From: DATJGS01 sp035494735
GTDB lineage: Bacteria > Eisenbacteria > RBG-16-71-46
Direction of reading: 5' to 3'
Assembly: GCA_035494735.1 (NCBI GenBank)
Contig: DATJGS010000014.1
Span: forward strand, 1 to 64,000
Length of the DNA: 64,000 nt
Positions within the stretch are counted from its first letter, which is position 1; each line of letters begins with the position of its first letter. The notes under the pieces are model-generated. The model had not been told where the DNA came from. It did no database searches and saw only the letters and a list, made by a program, of their open reading frames with translations. The translations under genes and the position numbers were made by a program. Shown piece by piece: positions 1 to 9,608 of the stretch.

Positions 1-539
1 GCGAGCGCGGCGTCCTCCCGGCCACGCGTCGCCGACAGGGCGCGCGTGCACGCCGCCTCGGCCAGCGCCGGCTCGTCCAGGCGGTCGGCCGCGATGGCCA
101 GCGCGCGCCACACGTGCGGACCGGCCGCCGCGCGCTCGAGCGCGGCCTCCAGCCCGAGGCGCGCGCGCGCGAACGCGCCGGACGCGAGGTCGAGGAGCGC
201 GGCGCGCACGTCGGGCGCGTCGCCGCTCTCCGCGGCGGGCGGCGTGCGATCGTTGAGGAAGCGCGGGCGTTCGGGCAGCAGCGCGCCGAGCGCGGCCGGC
301 GCGCCGTCCCACGCGGCGAGCACGGCGGACGCGTTCTGCACTTCACCCCAGAGTTCGACGAAGCGCGGCTCGGCCAGCGCGAGCGCCGCGCCGCAGCGCG
401 CGCACGAGGCGCGCGTCGCGCCCGGCACGAGTCGCGCTCCGGTCTGACACGCCTCGCACCACGCGTCGCGGCCGCCCGCGGCCTCGCCGATCCACGACGA
501 TGCCGCGCACACGTCGCACGCCACGCGCCAGCGCGGCAC
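1..539 (-). CDS. Zinc-ribbon protein with helical C-terminal part, truncated at window edge
   Basis: The frame opens with GTG at 539, two bases after the lptD stop, and runs off the left edge, so only about 179 N-terminal residues are visible. Three CxxC pairs lie close together near the start (CDVC, CEAC, CARC, about residues 8-60), which looks like one or two treble-clef or zinc-ribbon modules. After that comes an Ala/Leu/Arg-rich segment with the rhythm of TPR-like helices (for example ARARLGLEAALERAA). No catalytic motif is visible. Its position as last visible gene of the porX-to-lptD run suggests co-transcription. The family is not recognised; function unknown. Confidence 0.6.
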   Translation of the reverse strand, partial: MPRWRVACDVCAASSWIGEAAGGRDAWCEACQTGARLVPGATRASCARCGAALALAEPRFVELWGEVQNASAVLAAWDGAPAALGALLPERPRFLNDRTPPAAESGDAPDVRAALLDLASGAFARARLGLEAALERAAAGPHVWRALAIAADRLDEPALAEAACTRALSATRGREDAAL

Positions 540-541
540 GG

Positions 542-3500
542 TCAGTTGATCCCGCCGATGCTGCCGACGCGCGTGCCCCGCTCCAGGTACACCTCGCGCT
601 GGTCCTTGATGCCGATGCGGAAGTAGTACTCGGCCTCGCCGCCCGGCGTGAACGTGCGCGTGAACGTGGCGATCCAGCAGTGCAGCGTGCGCCCGATCGC
701 GAATCGCTGGGTGAGCACGTTGTGCAGCGTGAGGTCGTACGACGCCGAGTAGTCGAGCGTCCAGTTCGGCGTGGCCTGGTAGCGGCCGACGCCGTTGAGG
801 GTCTGGTGGCTCGACCAGTTCGCGGTCTCGTAGCCGCCCGAATACGAATAGGCGAGCGAGGCCGACCAGTTGTCGTGGAAGTCCGACGTCGCCTCCTCGT
901 ACGACTGGCGCACGGTCTGGTCCACGGGCAGGGCCGGCGCCTCGTTGCCCGAGTGGTGCGCGCCGCTCGTCCACGAGAACCCCGTGTTGCCGCTCAGCGA
1001 GCGCATCGGCCGGCCTTCATACGGGTCGAGCGTCGCGCCCAGGCTCGCGTTCAGCAGACCGGGCGGCTGCAGGAACAGGCTCGCGCCGATCGGCGACAGC
1101 GGGTGCTTGAGCCCGCGCTCGCGCCACAGGAAGTCGTACGAACTCGACAGGCTGAGCGACAGCAGGTTGTCGAGGCGCGTGATCTGGTCGCCGTGCTGCA
1201 GCTTGGCCTGCAGGCGCTGGTCGAGCCCGAAGTTCAGGACCTCGGATCGAAACCCCGACACGCCGATGCCCCCGAAGCCGTTGAAGCGATTCAGCACGCG
1301 CCCGAGCGTGTCGCGGTACGTGAGCGACGGGAATTCCGGACTGTACGTGAACGTCGCGGTCGGGAAGATCACGTGGCGCAGGCCGACGAGCGACCCCCAG
1401 TGCGGGCGGAACGAGCCGTACAGCGTGGCGCTCGACGTCATCGAGCCGGCCCAGGTGGCGACCGGCACGATCCGGTGTCCGAGCTCGTCGAAGTCGAACA
1501 CCACCGTGTTCGCGAACACGCGCGGCGCGAGGTTCAGCCAGCCGAACAACCGCCGCGAGTCGGACAGCGCGATGTTGCTGGCCAGCGCGCGGCGCGTCGT
1601 CACGCGTTCGTCGAGGAACGTCGTGGAATCGGGCACCGTGTCGCGCAGGAACGAGCGATAGCCGCCCACGAACGCCTGCTGGTTCGTCTGCGACAGGAAG
1701 CGCGTGTCGAACGAGAAGTACAGCGTCGACAGCGGCTTCGCGAGCGCCGTGCCCTTGATCAGCGGAAACGCGCCGAGCGTGCGCGTCGGGAACGACACGC
1801 GCAGGTCCGGCGCGTTCGACGTCAAGTCCGCGAGCGACGCGAACGTGCCGGGCGGCAGGCCCTGCAGCGGGCCCTCGCCGTCCGGATCGGCGATCTGCGC
1901 GTCGGCGTCGAGGTCCTGTCGCCGGTCCACGACCGCGTTGAAGCTGGCCCAGTCCGCGGCGTGCGAGATGGCGAAGCTCGACACCAGGAAGCGGTTGAGG
2001 CGCGTCGCCAGCGGGCGCCCGTACAGGTCGCTCGCGTTGTAGTCCTTGCTCGACACGAACTGGCCGCGCGCCACGAGCCGCGTGCGCGGCGACAGCTCCT
2101 GCGCGTGGTCCATGTTGAAGTCGTAATCCTGACGGCCGGTCGCCTCGTTCTTCGCGTACGTGCCGTTGAAGTCGCCGTTCAGCACGTACATCAGCTTGTA
2201 GTTGCCTTCGCCGCGCAGCACCCACGACGGCTCGGTCTGGTAGTAGTCGCCCGACGCGGTCAGGTCCATGTAGTCGTTCGGCGCCCAGTAGTAGCCGGCG
2301 TTGCGCAGGAACTGCCCGGCCCGGTTGTTGAAGCCGAACTCGAACTGAGGGAACAGGAACCCCGAGTGCCGGCCCGGCTTGATCGGGAACACGTAGAACG
2401 GCAGCGCGAGCAACGGCACGTTCTTGATGTAGAACACGACCGGCTTCGCGACCAGCTTGTCCTTCAGATAGATCTTCATGTAGTGCGACGAGAAGTGATA
2501 GTGCGGGTCGGGCAGGTCGCACGTGCTGTACGAGCCGTTCAGCACGTCGAGCACGTTGTCGCCGACCTTGCGGATCTTCTCGCCGTGGTACAGGCCCTTC
2601 TCGTACGCGGTCTCGGCCTGATAGATCGTGCCGACGCGCGACGGCAGGTCGTACGTCATGAGATGGCCCGTGACCTTGTCGCCCTTGTCGAACAGCGACG
2701 GCGCGCCCTCCGCGGCCAGCGTCTGCTGCTGGATGTCGAACGCCACCTTGCGCGCGCGCAGCTCGAGGTCGGAGTACGTCAGGTGCGCGCCCTGATCGAG
2801 CACGATGCGGTTCTTCGTCACCTCGAACGCGATGCGCGGCGCGTCGTAGTTCACGATCTCGCGCTTCGCCGCGAGCGTGTCGCCGACCGTGATGCTCGGC
2901 CGGTACGTGCCGCTGGCCTTGCCCTCGACGCGCGCGCGGTCGACCTTGCGGTCCTTGAAGAACACCGTGATGGTGTCGCCGAGCGCCAAGTTGTTCTCCG
3001 CGGTCTTGTCGAGGTGCGGCAGCCCCGTGTACTCGTTGCGCGCCGCGCCCACCGCGACGAGACTGTCGATGTCCTCGTTCCTGAAGTACACGTCGACCGT
3101 GGTCCCCGACAGCCGGCTCTTCTCGCCCACGGTGTTCGGGCGCGCGCCGCGGTAGTCCATGAGCGCGTTGCCGCGCACGCGCACGCGCTGCAGCACGCGC
3201 TTGTCCGTCCACGTCTCCAGCGTGTCGCCCGTCACGTCGGTCTCGTCGTCCCACACGCGCGGATGCCCGTACAGCCAGCCGCGCCCCGCGCGGTCGTCGA
3301 ACAGCGCGTAGTCGGCGCGGCCGCGCAGCGTGTCGCGCACGACCGTGACCGAATCGATGGCCTCGGCGACGCGCGTCTCGGTGTTGAGACGCACCATGCG
3401 CGCGCGCATCTCGGCGACCCGGTCCTTTTCGTCGCGCGAGCGCAGCACCGGCTCGCCCGTCGCCACCGCTTCGTGCGTCGTGCGGTTGTAGTCCACGGCG

Positions 3501-4114
3501 TGCGCGTCGAGTTCGAGCTTGTTCTTCTCGTCGCGCCCACGCACGTCGCCGCGCGCGTGCACGATCATCGAATCGCGGTCGTACGTCGCATGGTCGCACA
3601 GCAGCGTCTGATCGTGGTCGTTGCCGCTCACCCCGCCCGTGAGGTCGATGCGCCCGGTCTTGCGGTCGTAGGAGCCGGTCGGCGCGTTCAGCGTCGCATC
3701 ACGATCCACGATGTGCACGTTGCCGCTCACGTCGAGCACGTCGCGCGTCTCGGAATACGTCGCGGCGTCACACGTGAGCGTGGTCGTGCTGTCGACCATC
3801 TTCACGTTGCCGTTCAGGTCGAGGCGCCCCTCGCTGCGCGCGTAGCGCCCGGCGTCGGACGTGATCACGGTGCGCCCGCGGGTGATGCGCACGTGGCCGT
3901 TCAGCAGGACGATGTCGCCGGCCTCGTCGTGGCTGCCGGTCACGTTGTCGGCCGCGATGTTGAGAGGCGGCGCCGGCGCTTCGGCGGCGCGACCGCGCGC
4001 GGCTGCGCCGAGCGTGGCGCCCGCGAGCAGCAACAGCGCGAACGCGGCACGGCGCGCGGACGCCGCCGCCGGGCGCCCGCCCGGCGCCGCCGCACGACCC
4101 GCCGCGCGCGTCAC
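542..4114 (-). CDS. lptD: LPS-assembly protein LptD with large OstA-like N-terminal region
   Basis: LptD is the outer-membrane barrel that inserts lipopolysaccharide delivered over the periplasmic Lpt bridge. The GTG start at 4114 overlaps the folC stop by four bases and leads into a signal sequence (hydrophobic about residues 22-40). Residues ~45-520 hold repeated OstA/LptA-type beta-jellyroll strands, several of the form 'GNVHIVD' and 'GDVRGRD'. Residues ~525-1190 form the LptD barrel, with a YSTCD segment at its start and alternating aromatic strands to the C-terminus. At about 1190 residues it is much longer than E. coli LptD (784), because the jellyroll part is extended, as in Bacteroidetes-type LptD. 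The first Cys of the YSTCD segment may take part in disulfide folding. The frame stays open further upstream, but that part is antisense-like Arg/Ala sequence. Confidence 0.88.
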   Translation of the reverse strand: MTRAAGRAAAPGGRPAAASARRAAFALLLLAGATLGAAARGRAAEAPAPPLNIAADNVTGSHDEAGDIVLLNGHVRITRGRTVITSDAGRYARSEGRLDLNGNVKMVDSTTTLTCDAATYSETRDVLDVSGNVHIVDRDATLNAPTGSYDRKTGRIDLTGGVSGNDHDQTLLCDHATYDRDSMIVHARGDVRGRDEKNKLELDAHAVDYNRTTHEAVATGEPVLRSRDEKDRVAEMRARMVRLNTETRVAEAIDSVTVVRDTLRGRADYALFDDRAGRGWLYGHPRVWDDETDVTGDTLETWTDKRVLQRVRVRGNALMDYRGARPNTVGEKSRLSGTTVDVYFRNEDIDSLVAVGAARNEYTGLPHLDKTAENNLALGDTITVFFKDRKVDRARVEGKASGTYRPSITVGDTLAAKREIVNYDAPRIAFEVTKNRIVLDQGAHLTYSDLELRARKVAFDIQQQTLAAEGAPSLFDKGDKVTGHLMTYDLPSRVGTIYQAETAYEKGLYHGEKIRKVGDNVLDVLNGSYSTCDLPDPHYHFSSHYMKIYLKDKLVAKPVVFYIKNVPLLALPFYVFPIKPGRHSGFLFPQFEFGFNNRAGQFLRNAGYYWAPNDYMDLTASGDYYQTEPSWVLRGEGNYKLMYVLNGDFNGTYAKNEATGRQDYDFNMDHAQELSPRTRLVARGQFVSSKDYNASDLYGRPLATRLNRFLVSSFAISHAADWASFNAVVDRRQDLDADAQIADPDGEGPLQGLPPGTFASLADLTSNAPDLRVSFPTRTLGAFPLIKGTALAKPLSTLYFSFDTRFLSQTNQQAFVGGYRSFLRDTVPDSTTFLDERVTTRRALASNIALSDSRRLFGWLNLAPRVFANTVVFDFDELGHRIVPVATWAGSMTSSATLYGSFRPHWGSLVGLRHVIFPTATFTYSPEFPSLTYRDTLGRVLNRFNGFGGIGVSGFRSEVLNFGLDQRLQAKLQHGDQITRLDNLLSLSLSSSYDFLWRERGLKHPLSPIGASLFLQPPGLLNASLGATLDPYEGRPMRSLSGNTGFSWTSGAHHSGNEAPALPVDQTVRQSYEEATSDFHDNWSASLAYSYSGGYETANWSSHQTLNGVGRYQATPNWTLDYSASYDLTLHNVLTQRFAIGRTLHCWIATFTRTFTPGGEAEYYFRIGIKDQREVYLERGTRVGSIGGIN

Positions 4115-5394
4115 AGCCACTCCCCGGGCGCTCCGCCGAACGCCTCCATGGCCTCGCCCACCGCGAACAGCGAGCCCAGGAGCAACACGAGACGTTCCGG
4201 CCCCGCGTCGTCGAGCGCGGCTCGGCACGCCGCCGCCACGTCGGGCACGACGCGCGTGCGGTACGCGGCGGCGGCGGCCGCCAGACGCTCGGGCTCGAGC
4301 GCGCGCTCGTTCCGGCTGCGCGTGGCGACGAGCGTCGCGTCCCCGGCCAGCGGCGCGAGCGCGCGCAGCATCGCGGGCGCGTCCTTGTCGCGCGACAGCG
4401 CGAGGACGACGGCGCCCGGGGCCGGCAGGCCGCGCGCGCGCCAGGTCTCGACGAGCGCGCGCACGCCGTCCGCGTTGTGCGCCCCGTCCCACCACAGGCG
4501 CGGCTCGCGCGGCGAGCGCTCGAACCTCCCGGGCCAGCGCGCGCGCGCCAGGCCGTTCGCGAACGCGGTCGGCGAAATCGCGACGCCGCGACGCGACGCG
4601 AGGTCGAGCGCGGCGAGCGCCGTCGCGACGTGCGCCGGCCGGAAGCCGCGCGGCGGCCGGCCGGGCGCTTCGCCGGTCGCCGCGCGGTCGGGCGTTTCAT
4701 CGAGCGCGGCGGCGCCGCGCGGGTCCTCGAGCAACGCGCGCGCGTCGACGACCGGCGCGTCGCGCTCGCGGGCGATGGTCTCCAGCGTTTCCCGCGCCGC
4801 GGGCACGAGGTCCGGGGCGAGCACGACCGGCACGCCGGGTTTGATGATCCCGCCCTTTTCGGCGGCGATCGCGGCGATCGTGTCGCCCAGGATCTCCGTA
4901 TGATCGAGCCCGATCGACGTGATCACGCATGCCTCGGGCTCGAGCACGTTCGTCGTGTCGAGCCGGCCGCCCAAACCGACTTCGACGACCGCCCACGTCA
5001 CGCCCGCGCGCGCGAACGCGTCGAAGCCGAGCGCGGTCGCGACCTCGAAGAACGTACGGTCCTGCCCCGCGGGCTGCGCCTCGATCCAGGGCAGACGCTC
5101 GGCGAGTGCGGCTTCGTCGGCCCAGCGGCCGGCGACGCGGATGCGCTCGCGGAAGTCGACGAGGTGCGGCGACGTGAACAGTCCCGTGCGAATACCGGCC
5201 TCCCGCAGCACGCGCTCGATAAGCGCGCACGTCGAGCCCTTGCCGTTCGTGCCGGCGACGTGGATCGAGTGGAAACGCCGCTCGGGATGATCGAGCGCCG
5301 CGAGGAGCGCGCGCGTCCCGTCGAGGCCGAGCTTGTCGCGACGGCGCTCGAGCCCGTACAGCGCTTCCAGCGCGTGTTGCAGGGAATGGCTCAA
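4111..5394 (-). CDS. folC: Folylpolyglutamate synthase / dihydrofolate synthase
   Basis: FolC joins L-glutamate to dihydropteroate and to tetrahydrofolates in the cytoplasm, using ATP. The 427-residue protein has the Mur-ligase-family P-loop HVAGTNGKGST at residues 45-55 and the following Mur-type central domain (a GLGGRLDTTNV segment near residue 140). The length matches the family (about 420). The ATG at 5394 overlaps the accD stop by four bases, and the 3' end overlaps lptD by four, so it is translationally coupled on both sides. Pairing with accD is a common bacterial arrangement. Confidence 0.94.
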   Translation of the reverse strand: MSHSLQHALEALYGLERRRDKLGLDGTRALLAALDHPERRFHSIHVAGTNGKGSTCALIERVLREAGIRTGLFTSPHLVDFRERIRVAGRWADEAALAERLPWIEAQPAGQDRTFFEVATALGFDAFARAGVTWAVVEVGLGGRLDTTNVLEPEACVITSIGLDHTEILGDTIAAIAAEKGGIIKPGVPVVLAPDLVPAARETLETIARERDAPVVDARALLEDPRGAAALDETPDRAATGEAPGRPPRGFRPAHVATALAALDLASRRGVAISPTAFANGLARARWPGRFERSPREPRLWWDGAHNADGVRALVETWRARGLPAPGAVVLALSRDKDAPAMLRALAPLAGDATLVATRSRNERALEPERLAAAAAAYRTRVVPDVAAACRAALDDAGPERLVLLLGSLFAVGEAMEAFGGAPGEWL

Positions 5395-6344
5395 CGCGTC
5401 ACGGGTGGGGCCGCCGGTGTTCCGTCCACGGCGGCACGCGCGGGGAGTTCCGCGTGCGGAGACTTCTCGCCCTCGCGCGCGAACCCGCGCGTCGAGCGCC
5501 AGAAGAACTCGAGCAGACGCGACACCTCTTCATGCATCTGCTTGCGATGGACGACGCGGTCCACGAAACCTTTCTCGAGGACGAATTCGGCGCGTTGGAA
5601 TCCCGGCGGCAGGTCCTCGCCGATGGTCTGGCGAATGACGCGCGCGCCGGCGAAGCCGACCAGCGCCTTGGGCTCGGCCAGGATGACGTCACCGAGCGAA
5701 GCGAACGAGGCGAGGACGCCGGCCATCGACGGATCGGTGAGGATCGAGATGAACGGCAGGCGCTCGTCCTGCAGCCGCGCGAGCAGCGCCGAGGTCTTGG
5801 CCATCTGCATGAGCGACAGGATGCCTTCCTGCATGCGTGCGCCGCCGGTGGCCGTGACCACGATCACGGCGCGACGCTGGGCGATGCCGGTCTCGATCGT
5901 GCGCGCGATCTTCTCGCCGACGACCGAGCCCATGCTCCCGCCCATGAAGAAGAAGTCCATGACCGTGATCGCGACCGGCTTGCCGCCGACCGTGGCCGTG
6001 CCCGACAGCGCCGCGTCGCGCATCCCGGTCTCGCGCTGCGCCGCGACGAGGCGATCCGGATAGCGCATCTTCGCGTCGCGGAACTCCAGCGGGTCGCCGG
6101 CCTCGAGCCCGGCGTCGCGCTCCTCGAACGAGTCGGGATCGACCAGGAACGGGAGCCAGGTGTGCGCGGGGACCCGGAAATGGTGCCCGCAGTTCGGGCA
6201 CGTCCACAGGTTCTCCTCGAGCACGGTCTGGAACAGCGCTTCGCCGCAGCTGTCGCACTTGGTCCACAGACCCTCGGGCACGTCGGGCCGGACCGACTTG
6301 TCGGTGGTCTTGATGCCGGTGGGTTCGCGTTTGAGCCAGGACAT
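5391..6344 (-). CDS. accD: Acetyl-CoA carboxylase carboxyltransferase beta subunit
   Basis: AccD forms, with AccA, the carboxyltransferase that moves CO2 from biotin to acetyl-CoA, making malonyl-CoA for fatty-acid synthesis. The 317-residue protein starts with the typical zinc ribbon (Cys30, Cys33, Cys49, Cys52) and continues with a crotonase-fold carboxyltransferase domain, including the GGSMGSVVGEK and GGARMQEG segments. accA is not in the window. It lies 18 bases after the tsaB-rimI gene and overlaps folC by four bases. Confidence 0.95.
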   Translation of the reverse strand: MSWLKREPTGIKTTDKSVRPDVPEGLWTKCDSCGEALFQTVLEENLWTCPNCGHHFRVPAHTWLPFLVDPDSFEERDAGLEAGDPLEFRDAKMRYPDRLVAAQRETGMRDAALSGTATVGGKPVAITVMDFFFMGGSMGSVVGEKIARTIETGIAQRRAVIVVTATGGARMQEGILSLMQMAKTSALLARLQDERLPFISILTDPSMAGVLASFASLGDVILAEPKALVGFAGARVIRQTIGEDLPPGFQRAEFVLEKGFVDRVVHRKQMHEEVSRLLEFFWRSTRGFAREGEKSPHAELPARAAVDGTPAAPPVTR

Positions 6345-6362
6345 GCGGAGGCTTTGGGCTCC

Positions 6363-7568
6363 TCAAGAGGCCGAACGACGGGACGTCGCCGGGGCGCGCC
6401 ACTCCATGATCAGCGCATCCTCACCGTTGTCACGATAATACCCGCGTCGCAGGCCGGCCAGCCGAAATCCGTGCGCGCGGTACAGGCCCTGGGCCGCGAA
6501 GTTCGACGTGCGCACTTCCAGCGTCAGGCGCTCGGCGCCCGAAGCCTCGGCCGCGACCAGCAGCTCGTCGAGCAGCGCGCGCGCGATGCCGCGCCGCCGC
6601 TGCTCCGGCGCCACCGCCAGGTTGCCCAGGTGTCCTTCGCCGGCGCCCAGCCACGCCACGCAGTAGCCGGCCAGCGCGCCGTCCAGCTCGGCGACGCGCG
6701 CGTAGACGAGCGCCTGGCCCAGCTCGCCATGAAAGAACGATTCGGTCCACGGATCTCCGAACACGCGGCGTTCGATGCCGACGACGGCCGGCACGTCGGC
6801 GTGCGCGAATTCGCGCAACGTCAGTCGCTGCGACGCGAGCGCGCGGCGGCGCACGGTCTCCTCGGCCTGCGCCGGCCGCACGTACAGAGGTTGAGGCGCG
6901 GCGTCCGGCGCGCCCAGGCCGAGCGCGGCGCGGCGGCGCGAACGCGCGGCGCGCGCCAGATCGATCGCCGACAGGCCCTCGAAGCGCCACGCCGCCGCGG
7001 TCGCGCCCGGAAACGCGCGCTCCACCGCGTCGCGTTCGCGCGCGGCCGCCGGGCCGACGCAGTGCACGCCGCGGCTGCCGAGCAGCGCGAGCGCCTCGTG
7101 CGCCCCGGCCAGCGCTTCGTCGATCGTTCCCACGCGCGGCGCGGCCAGCACGCTGACGACGCCCTGCCGGTCCGCCCGGTAGTACCCCGCGTACACGTCG
7201 CGATGTCCGGCCGGCACGAGCGGCACGATCAAGGCGTTGGAAATTCCCGCGCCGCACGCCAGCGAGGCCAGCGACGGGGCGGTGTGCAGCCGCGCGCCGC
7301 CGGCCAGCGCGAGCGCTTCGGCCGCCGCGAGCCCGACGCGCACGCCGGTGAACGAGCCGGGACCCAGGTCCGCGGCGATCCACGTCAGGTCCTTCGGCTC
7401 ACGCCCGGCGCTGGCGAGCGCGCGCGCCACGAGCGGCGCGAGGCGGCGCGTGTGGCCGTGCCCGACGTCCTCGATCTCGTGCGCCAGTGGCTCGGGCCCG
7501 CGGCCGAACACGGCGATCTCGACGTGGGCGGTCGCGCTCTCGATGGCCAGCCCGGTCGCGTCAGCCAT
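6363..7568 (-). CDS. tsaB: TsaB-RimI fusion: tRNA t6A protein joined to ribosomal-protein N-acetyltransferase
   Basis: Two normally separate proteins are joined in one 401-residue chain. Residues 1-235 are TsaB, the partner of TsaD and TsaE in making N6-threonylcarbamoyladenosine at position 37 of ANN-decoding tRNAs; the signature GPGSFTGVR is at 69-77. Residues ~248-395 are a GNAT acetyltransferase of the RimI type, with the acetyl-CoA loop EQRRRGIAR at 322-330; RimI acetylates ribosomal protein S18. tsaB and rimI are often neighbours, so fusion is a natural step. The ATG at 7568 overlaps tsaE by eight bases. tsaD is not in the window. Confidence 0.92.
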   Translation of the reverse strand: MADATGLAIESATAHVEIAVFGRGPEPLAHEIEDVGHGHTRRLAPLVARALASAGREPKDLTWIAADLGPGSFTGVRVGLAAAEALALAGGARLHTAPSLASLACGAGISNALIVPLVPAGHRDVYAGYYRADRQGVVSVLAAPRVGTIDEALAGAHEALALLGSRGVHCVGPAAARERDAVERAFPGATAAAWRFEGLSAIDLARAARSRRRAALGLGAPDAAPQPLYVRPAQAEETVRRRALASQRLTLREFAHADVPAVVGIERRVFGDPWTESFFHGELGQALVYARVAELDGALAGYCVAWLGAGEGHLGNLAVAPEQRRRGIARALLDELLVAAEASGAERLTLEVRTSNFAAQGLYRAHGFRLAGLRRGYYRDNGEDALIMEWRAPATSRRSAS

Positions 7569-8043
7569 CGAGCGACCGCCAGGCGTCCAGCAGTTCGAGC
7601 CCGCGGCCCGACTCGGCCGCGGCGCTCAAGCGCCGCGTGTCGCCTTCGCCCATCGCGAACGTCAGCCGCAGCGCGTCGCGGCGCAGGCGCGGCGGCAGCT
7701 TCTCGCCCCACTCGACGAGCAGCGCGCCGCGCTCGATCTGTTCCTCGAAACCGAGGGCGTCCGCGTCCATGGGCTCGATGCGATAGAGATCGAGGTGCAG
7801 CAGCAGCACGCGCCCGCGATACTCGTTGACGAGCGTGAACGAGGGACTGCGCACCTGGGCCCGCGCGTCGACACCGCGCGCCACGCCGGAGACGAAGCGC
7901 GTCTTGCCGGCGCCGAGCGGTCCGGTGAGCGCGACGACGTCGCCGACGCGCAGCGCCGGCGCGAAGCGCGCGCCCAGCGCTTCCGTGGCCTCGGCGGACG
8001 CGGTCGTGCGCGGCGCGCCGGAGGCGAGCGGCGCGGCGCTCAT
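7561..8043 (-). CDS. tsaE: tRNA threonylcarbamoyladenosine biosynthesis ATPase TsaE
   Basis: TsaE is the small ATPase that cycles the TsaB-TsaD complex during t6A formation. The 160-residue protein carries the Walker A motif GPLGAGKT at 41-48, and later the family segments SPSFTLVNEY, HLDLYR and EWGEKL. The chosen ATG at 8043 overlaps the end of porX by four bases (ATGA). The frame is open far upstream, but that part is antisense to nothing conserved and overlaps porX in another frame. The direct partner TsaB is encoded immediately downstream. Confidence 0.92.
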   Translation of the reverse strand: MSAAPLASGAPRTTASAEATEALGARFAPALRVGDVVALTGPLGAGKTRFVSGVARGVDARAQVRSPSFTLVNEYRGRVLLLHLDLYRIEPMDADALGFEEQIERGALLVEWGEKLPPRLRRDALRLTFAMGEGDTRRLSAAAESGRGLELLDAWRSLDG

Positions 8044-9608
8044 GCGCGGCGCGGCGTCAGCGTCATGAGCGGCAGGATCATTTCCTCGATCGAGATGCCG
8101 CCGTGCTGGAACGAGCCGCGATACTGGCGTTCGAACTCGTGAAAGCGCGTCGGGTACACGAAGTAGTAGTCCTCGCGCGCCAGCACGTAGTTCTTGTTGA
8201 GGCCTTCGGGCAGCGCGTACTCGGCGGGCTTGCGCACGATGACCGCCTGCTTGGGGTCGGTGTTCAGGTTGACGCCGAACTTGTAGCGCAGGTTCGTCGA
8301 CGTGTCGCGATTGCCGTAGACCAGCGCCGCGCGCCGGCCGAGCACGGCGCCGTGGTCGGTCGTGATCACGACGGTGCAGTCCTGGCTCGCGAGCGCGCGC
8401 AGGATGTCGTACAGCGGGCTGTGCACGAACCACGCCTTCATCACCGCGCGGAACGCGGCCTCGTCGGGCGCCAATTCCTGAAGGATCTCGCTCTCGGAGC
8501 GGCCGTGCGCCAGGATGTCGAGGAAGTTGAACACCATGCTCACGAGCGGCAGCCCGCTGAACGAATTGATCTGGCGCCGCGTCGCGAGCGCCTCGTCGGC
8601 GTCGTAGATCTTGAGGTACTTGGGCGCGGGATCGGGCATGGCCTTCAGCCGCTCGAGCTGGAAATCCATGAGCTGGCGTTCGTAGCGGTTCTTCGTCCGC
8701 TCGTCCTGGCTGTTCTCCTGCCACAGATCGGGATGCCGCTTCATCAGCTCGTTCGGCAGCAGTCCCGCGAAGATCGAATTGCGCGAGTACGGCGTCGCGG
8801 TCGGCAGGATCGAGCAGTAGAACTCGCGCTGCACGTCGAAGTGCTCTTCGAGCAGCGGTTCCAGCGTGAACCACTGATCCATGCGCATGCAGTCGATCAC
8901 GATGAACATGACGCGGCGCTTGGCCTTCAGGTGCGGCACGACGGCGTGGCGCACGACGTCGCTCGACAGCAGCGGCCGGTCCTCGACGCCCTTCACCCAG
9001 CCCGGATAGTGGTCCTCGACGAAGCGCGCGAAGTCCGCGTTCAGCCCGCGGCGGAAGTCGGCGTGCGCCTGCTTGAGGCCTTCCTCCTGCACGCTGTCGA
9101 GGCGCACGTCCCACTTCGCGACGTCGACGGCCAGGTCGACCCAGCCCTTCCAGTCCAGGCGGCGCACGTCGAGCATCTGCCAGCGCTGCATCTCGCCGAC
9201 GTAGTCGCGGGCCCGCGCGCTGTCCTGCAGCTTGTGGGTGTCGAACACGCGCTTGCACGCCAGGAACACCTGCGACGGATTCACCGGCTTGATGAGGTAG
9301 TCGGTGATGTGCTTGCCGATCGCCTCGTTCATCAGCGCCTCTTCCTCGCTCTTGGTGATGAGGATGACCGGCACGCCCAGCTCGCGGGTCTTGATCTCGC
9401 CGAGCGTGGCCAGCCCGCCCAGGCCCGGCATCATTTCGTCGAGCAGGACCACGTCGTAATGCGACTTGCCCAACTCGCTCAGCGCATCCTCGCCGTTCGG
9501 CACCGCGGTGACCGCGAAGCCCTTCTGCTCGAGGAAGCGGATGTGCGGGCGGAGGAGGTCGATTTCGTCGTCGGCCCAGAGGATTCGGCGTCGGTTGTCG
9601 TCGGTCAT
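8040..9608 (-). CDS. porX: PorX-type response regulator with PglZ domain
   Basis: The 522-residue protein begins with a CheY-like receiver (acidic DDE near residue 13, phospho-acceptor Asp57 in LLDEMMPG, Lys107 in LIKP) and continues, after a helical linker, into a PglZ domain of the alkaline-phosphatase fold. Visible metal-site-like segments are VIDCMRMDQW (about 255) and TTDHG (about 430). In Porphyromonas gingivalis PorX acts with the kinase PorY and a sigma factor to control type IX secretion, and its PglZ domain has been shown to cleave phosphodiesters; that is family knowledge. Here it heads a run of essential genes. A FlgD-tailed protein and an FCB-like kinase in the same window fit a T9SS-like output, but no Por/Gld secretion gene is present. 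Confidence 0.85.
   Translation of the reverse strand: MTDDNRRRILWADDEIDLLRPHIRFLEQKGFAVTAVPNGEDALSELGKSHYDVVLLDEMMPGLGGLATLGEIKTRELGVPVILITKSEEEALMNEAIGKHITDYLIKPVNPSQVFLACKRVFDTHKLQDSARARDYVGEMQRWQMLDVRRLDWKGWVDLAVDVAKWDVRLDSVQEEGLKQAHADFRRGLNADFARFVEDHYPGWVKGVEDRPLLSSDVVRHAVVPHLKAKRRVMFIVIDCMRMDQWFTLEPLLEEHFDVQREFYCSILPTATPYSRNSIFAGLLPNELMKRHPDLWQENSQDERTKNRYERQLMDFQLERLKAMPDPAPKYLKIYDADEALATRRQINSFSGLPLVSMVFNFLDILAHGRSESEILQELAPDEAAFRAVMKAWFVHSPLYDILRALASQDCTVVITTDHGAVLGRRAALVYGNRDTSTNLRYKFGVNLNTDPKQAVIVRKPAEYALPEGLNKNYVLAREDYYFVYPTRFHEFERQYRGSFQHGGISIEEMILPLMTLTPRRA

Noticed and set aside
500..4903. Very long open frame on the plus strand opposite lptD and folC
   Set aside because: High GC removes stop codons in the antisense frames. 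The translation is Arg/Ala/Val-rich with no domains and the opposite strand has clear homologues.
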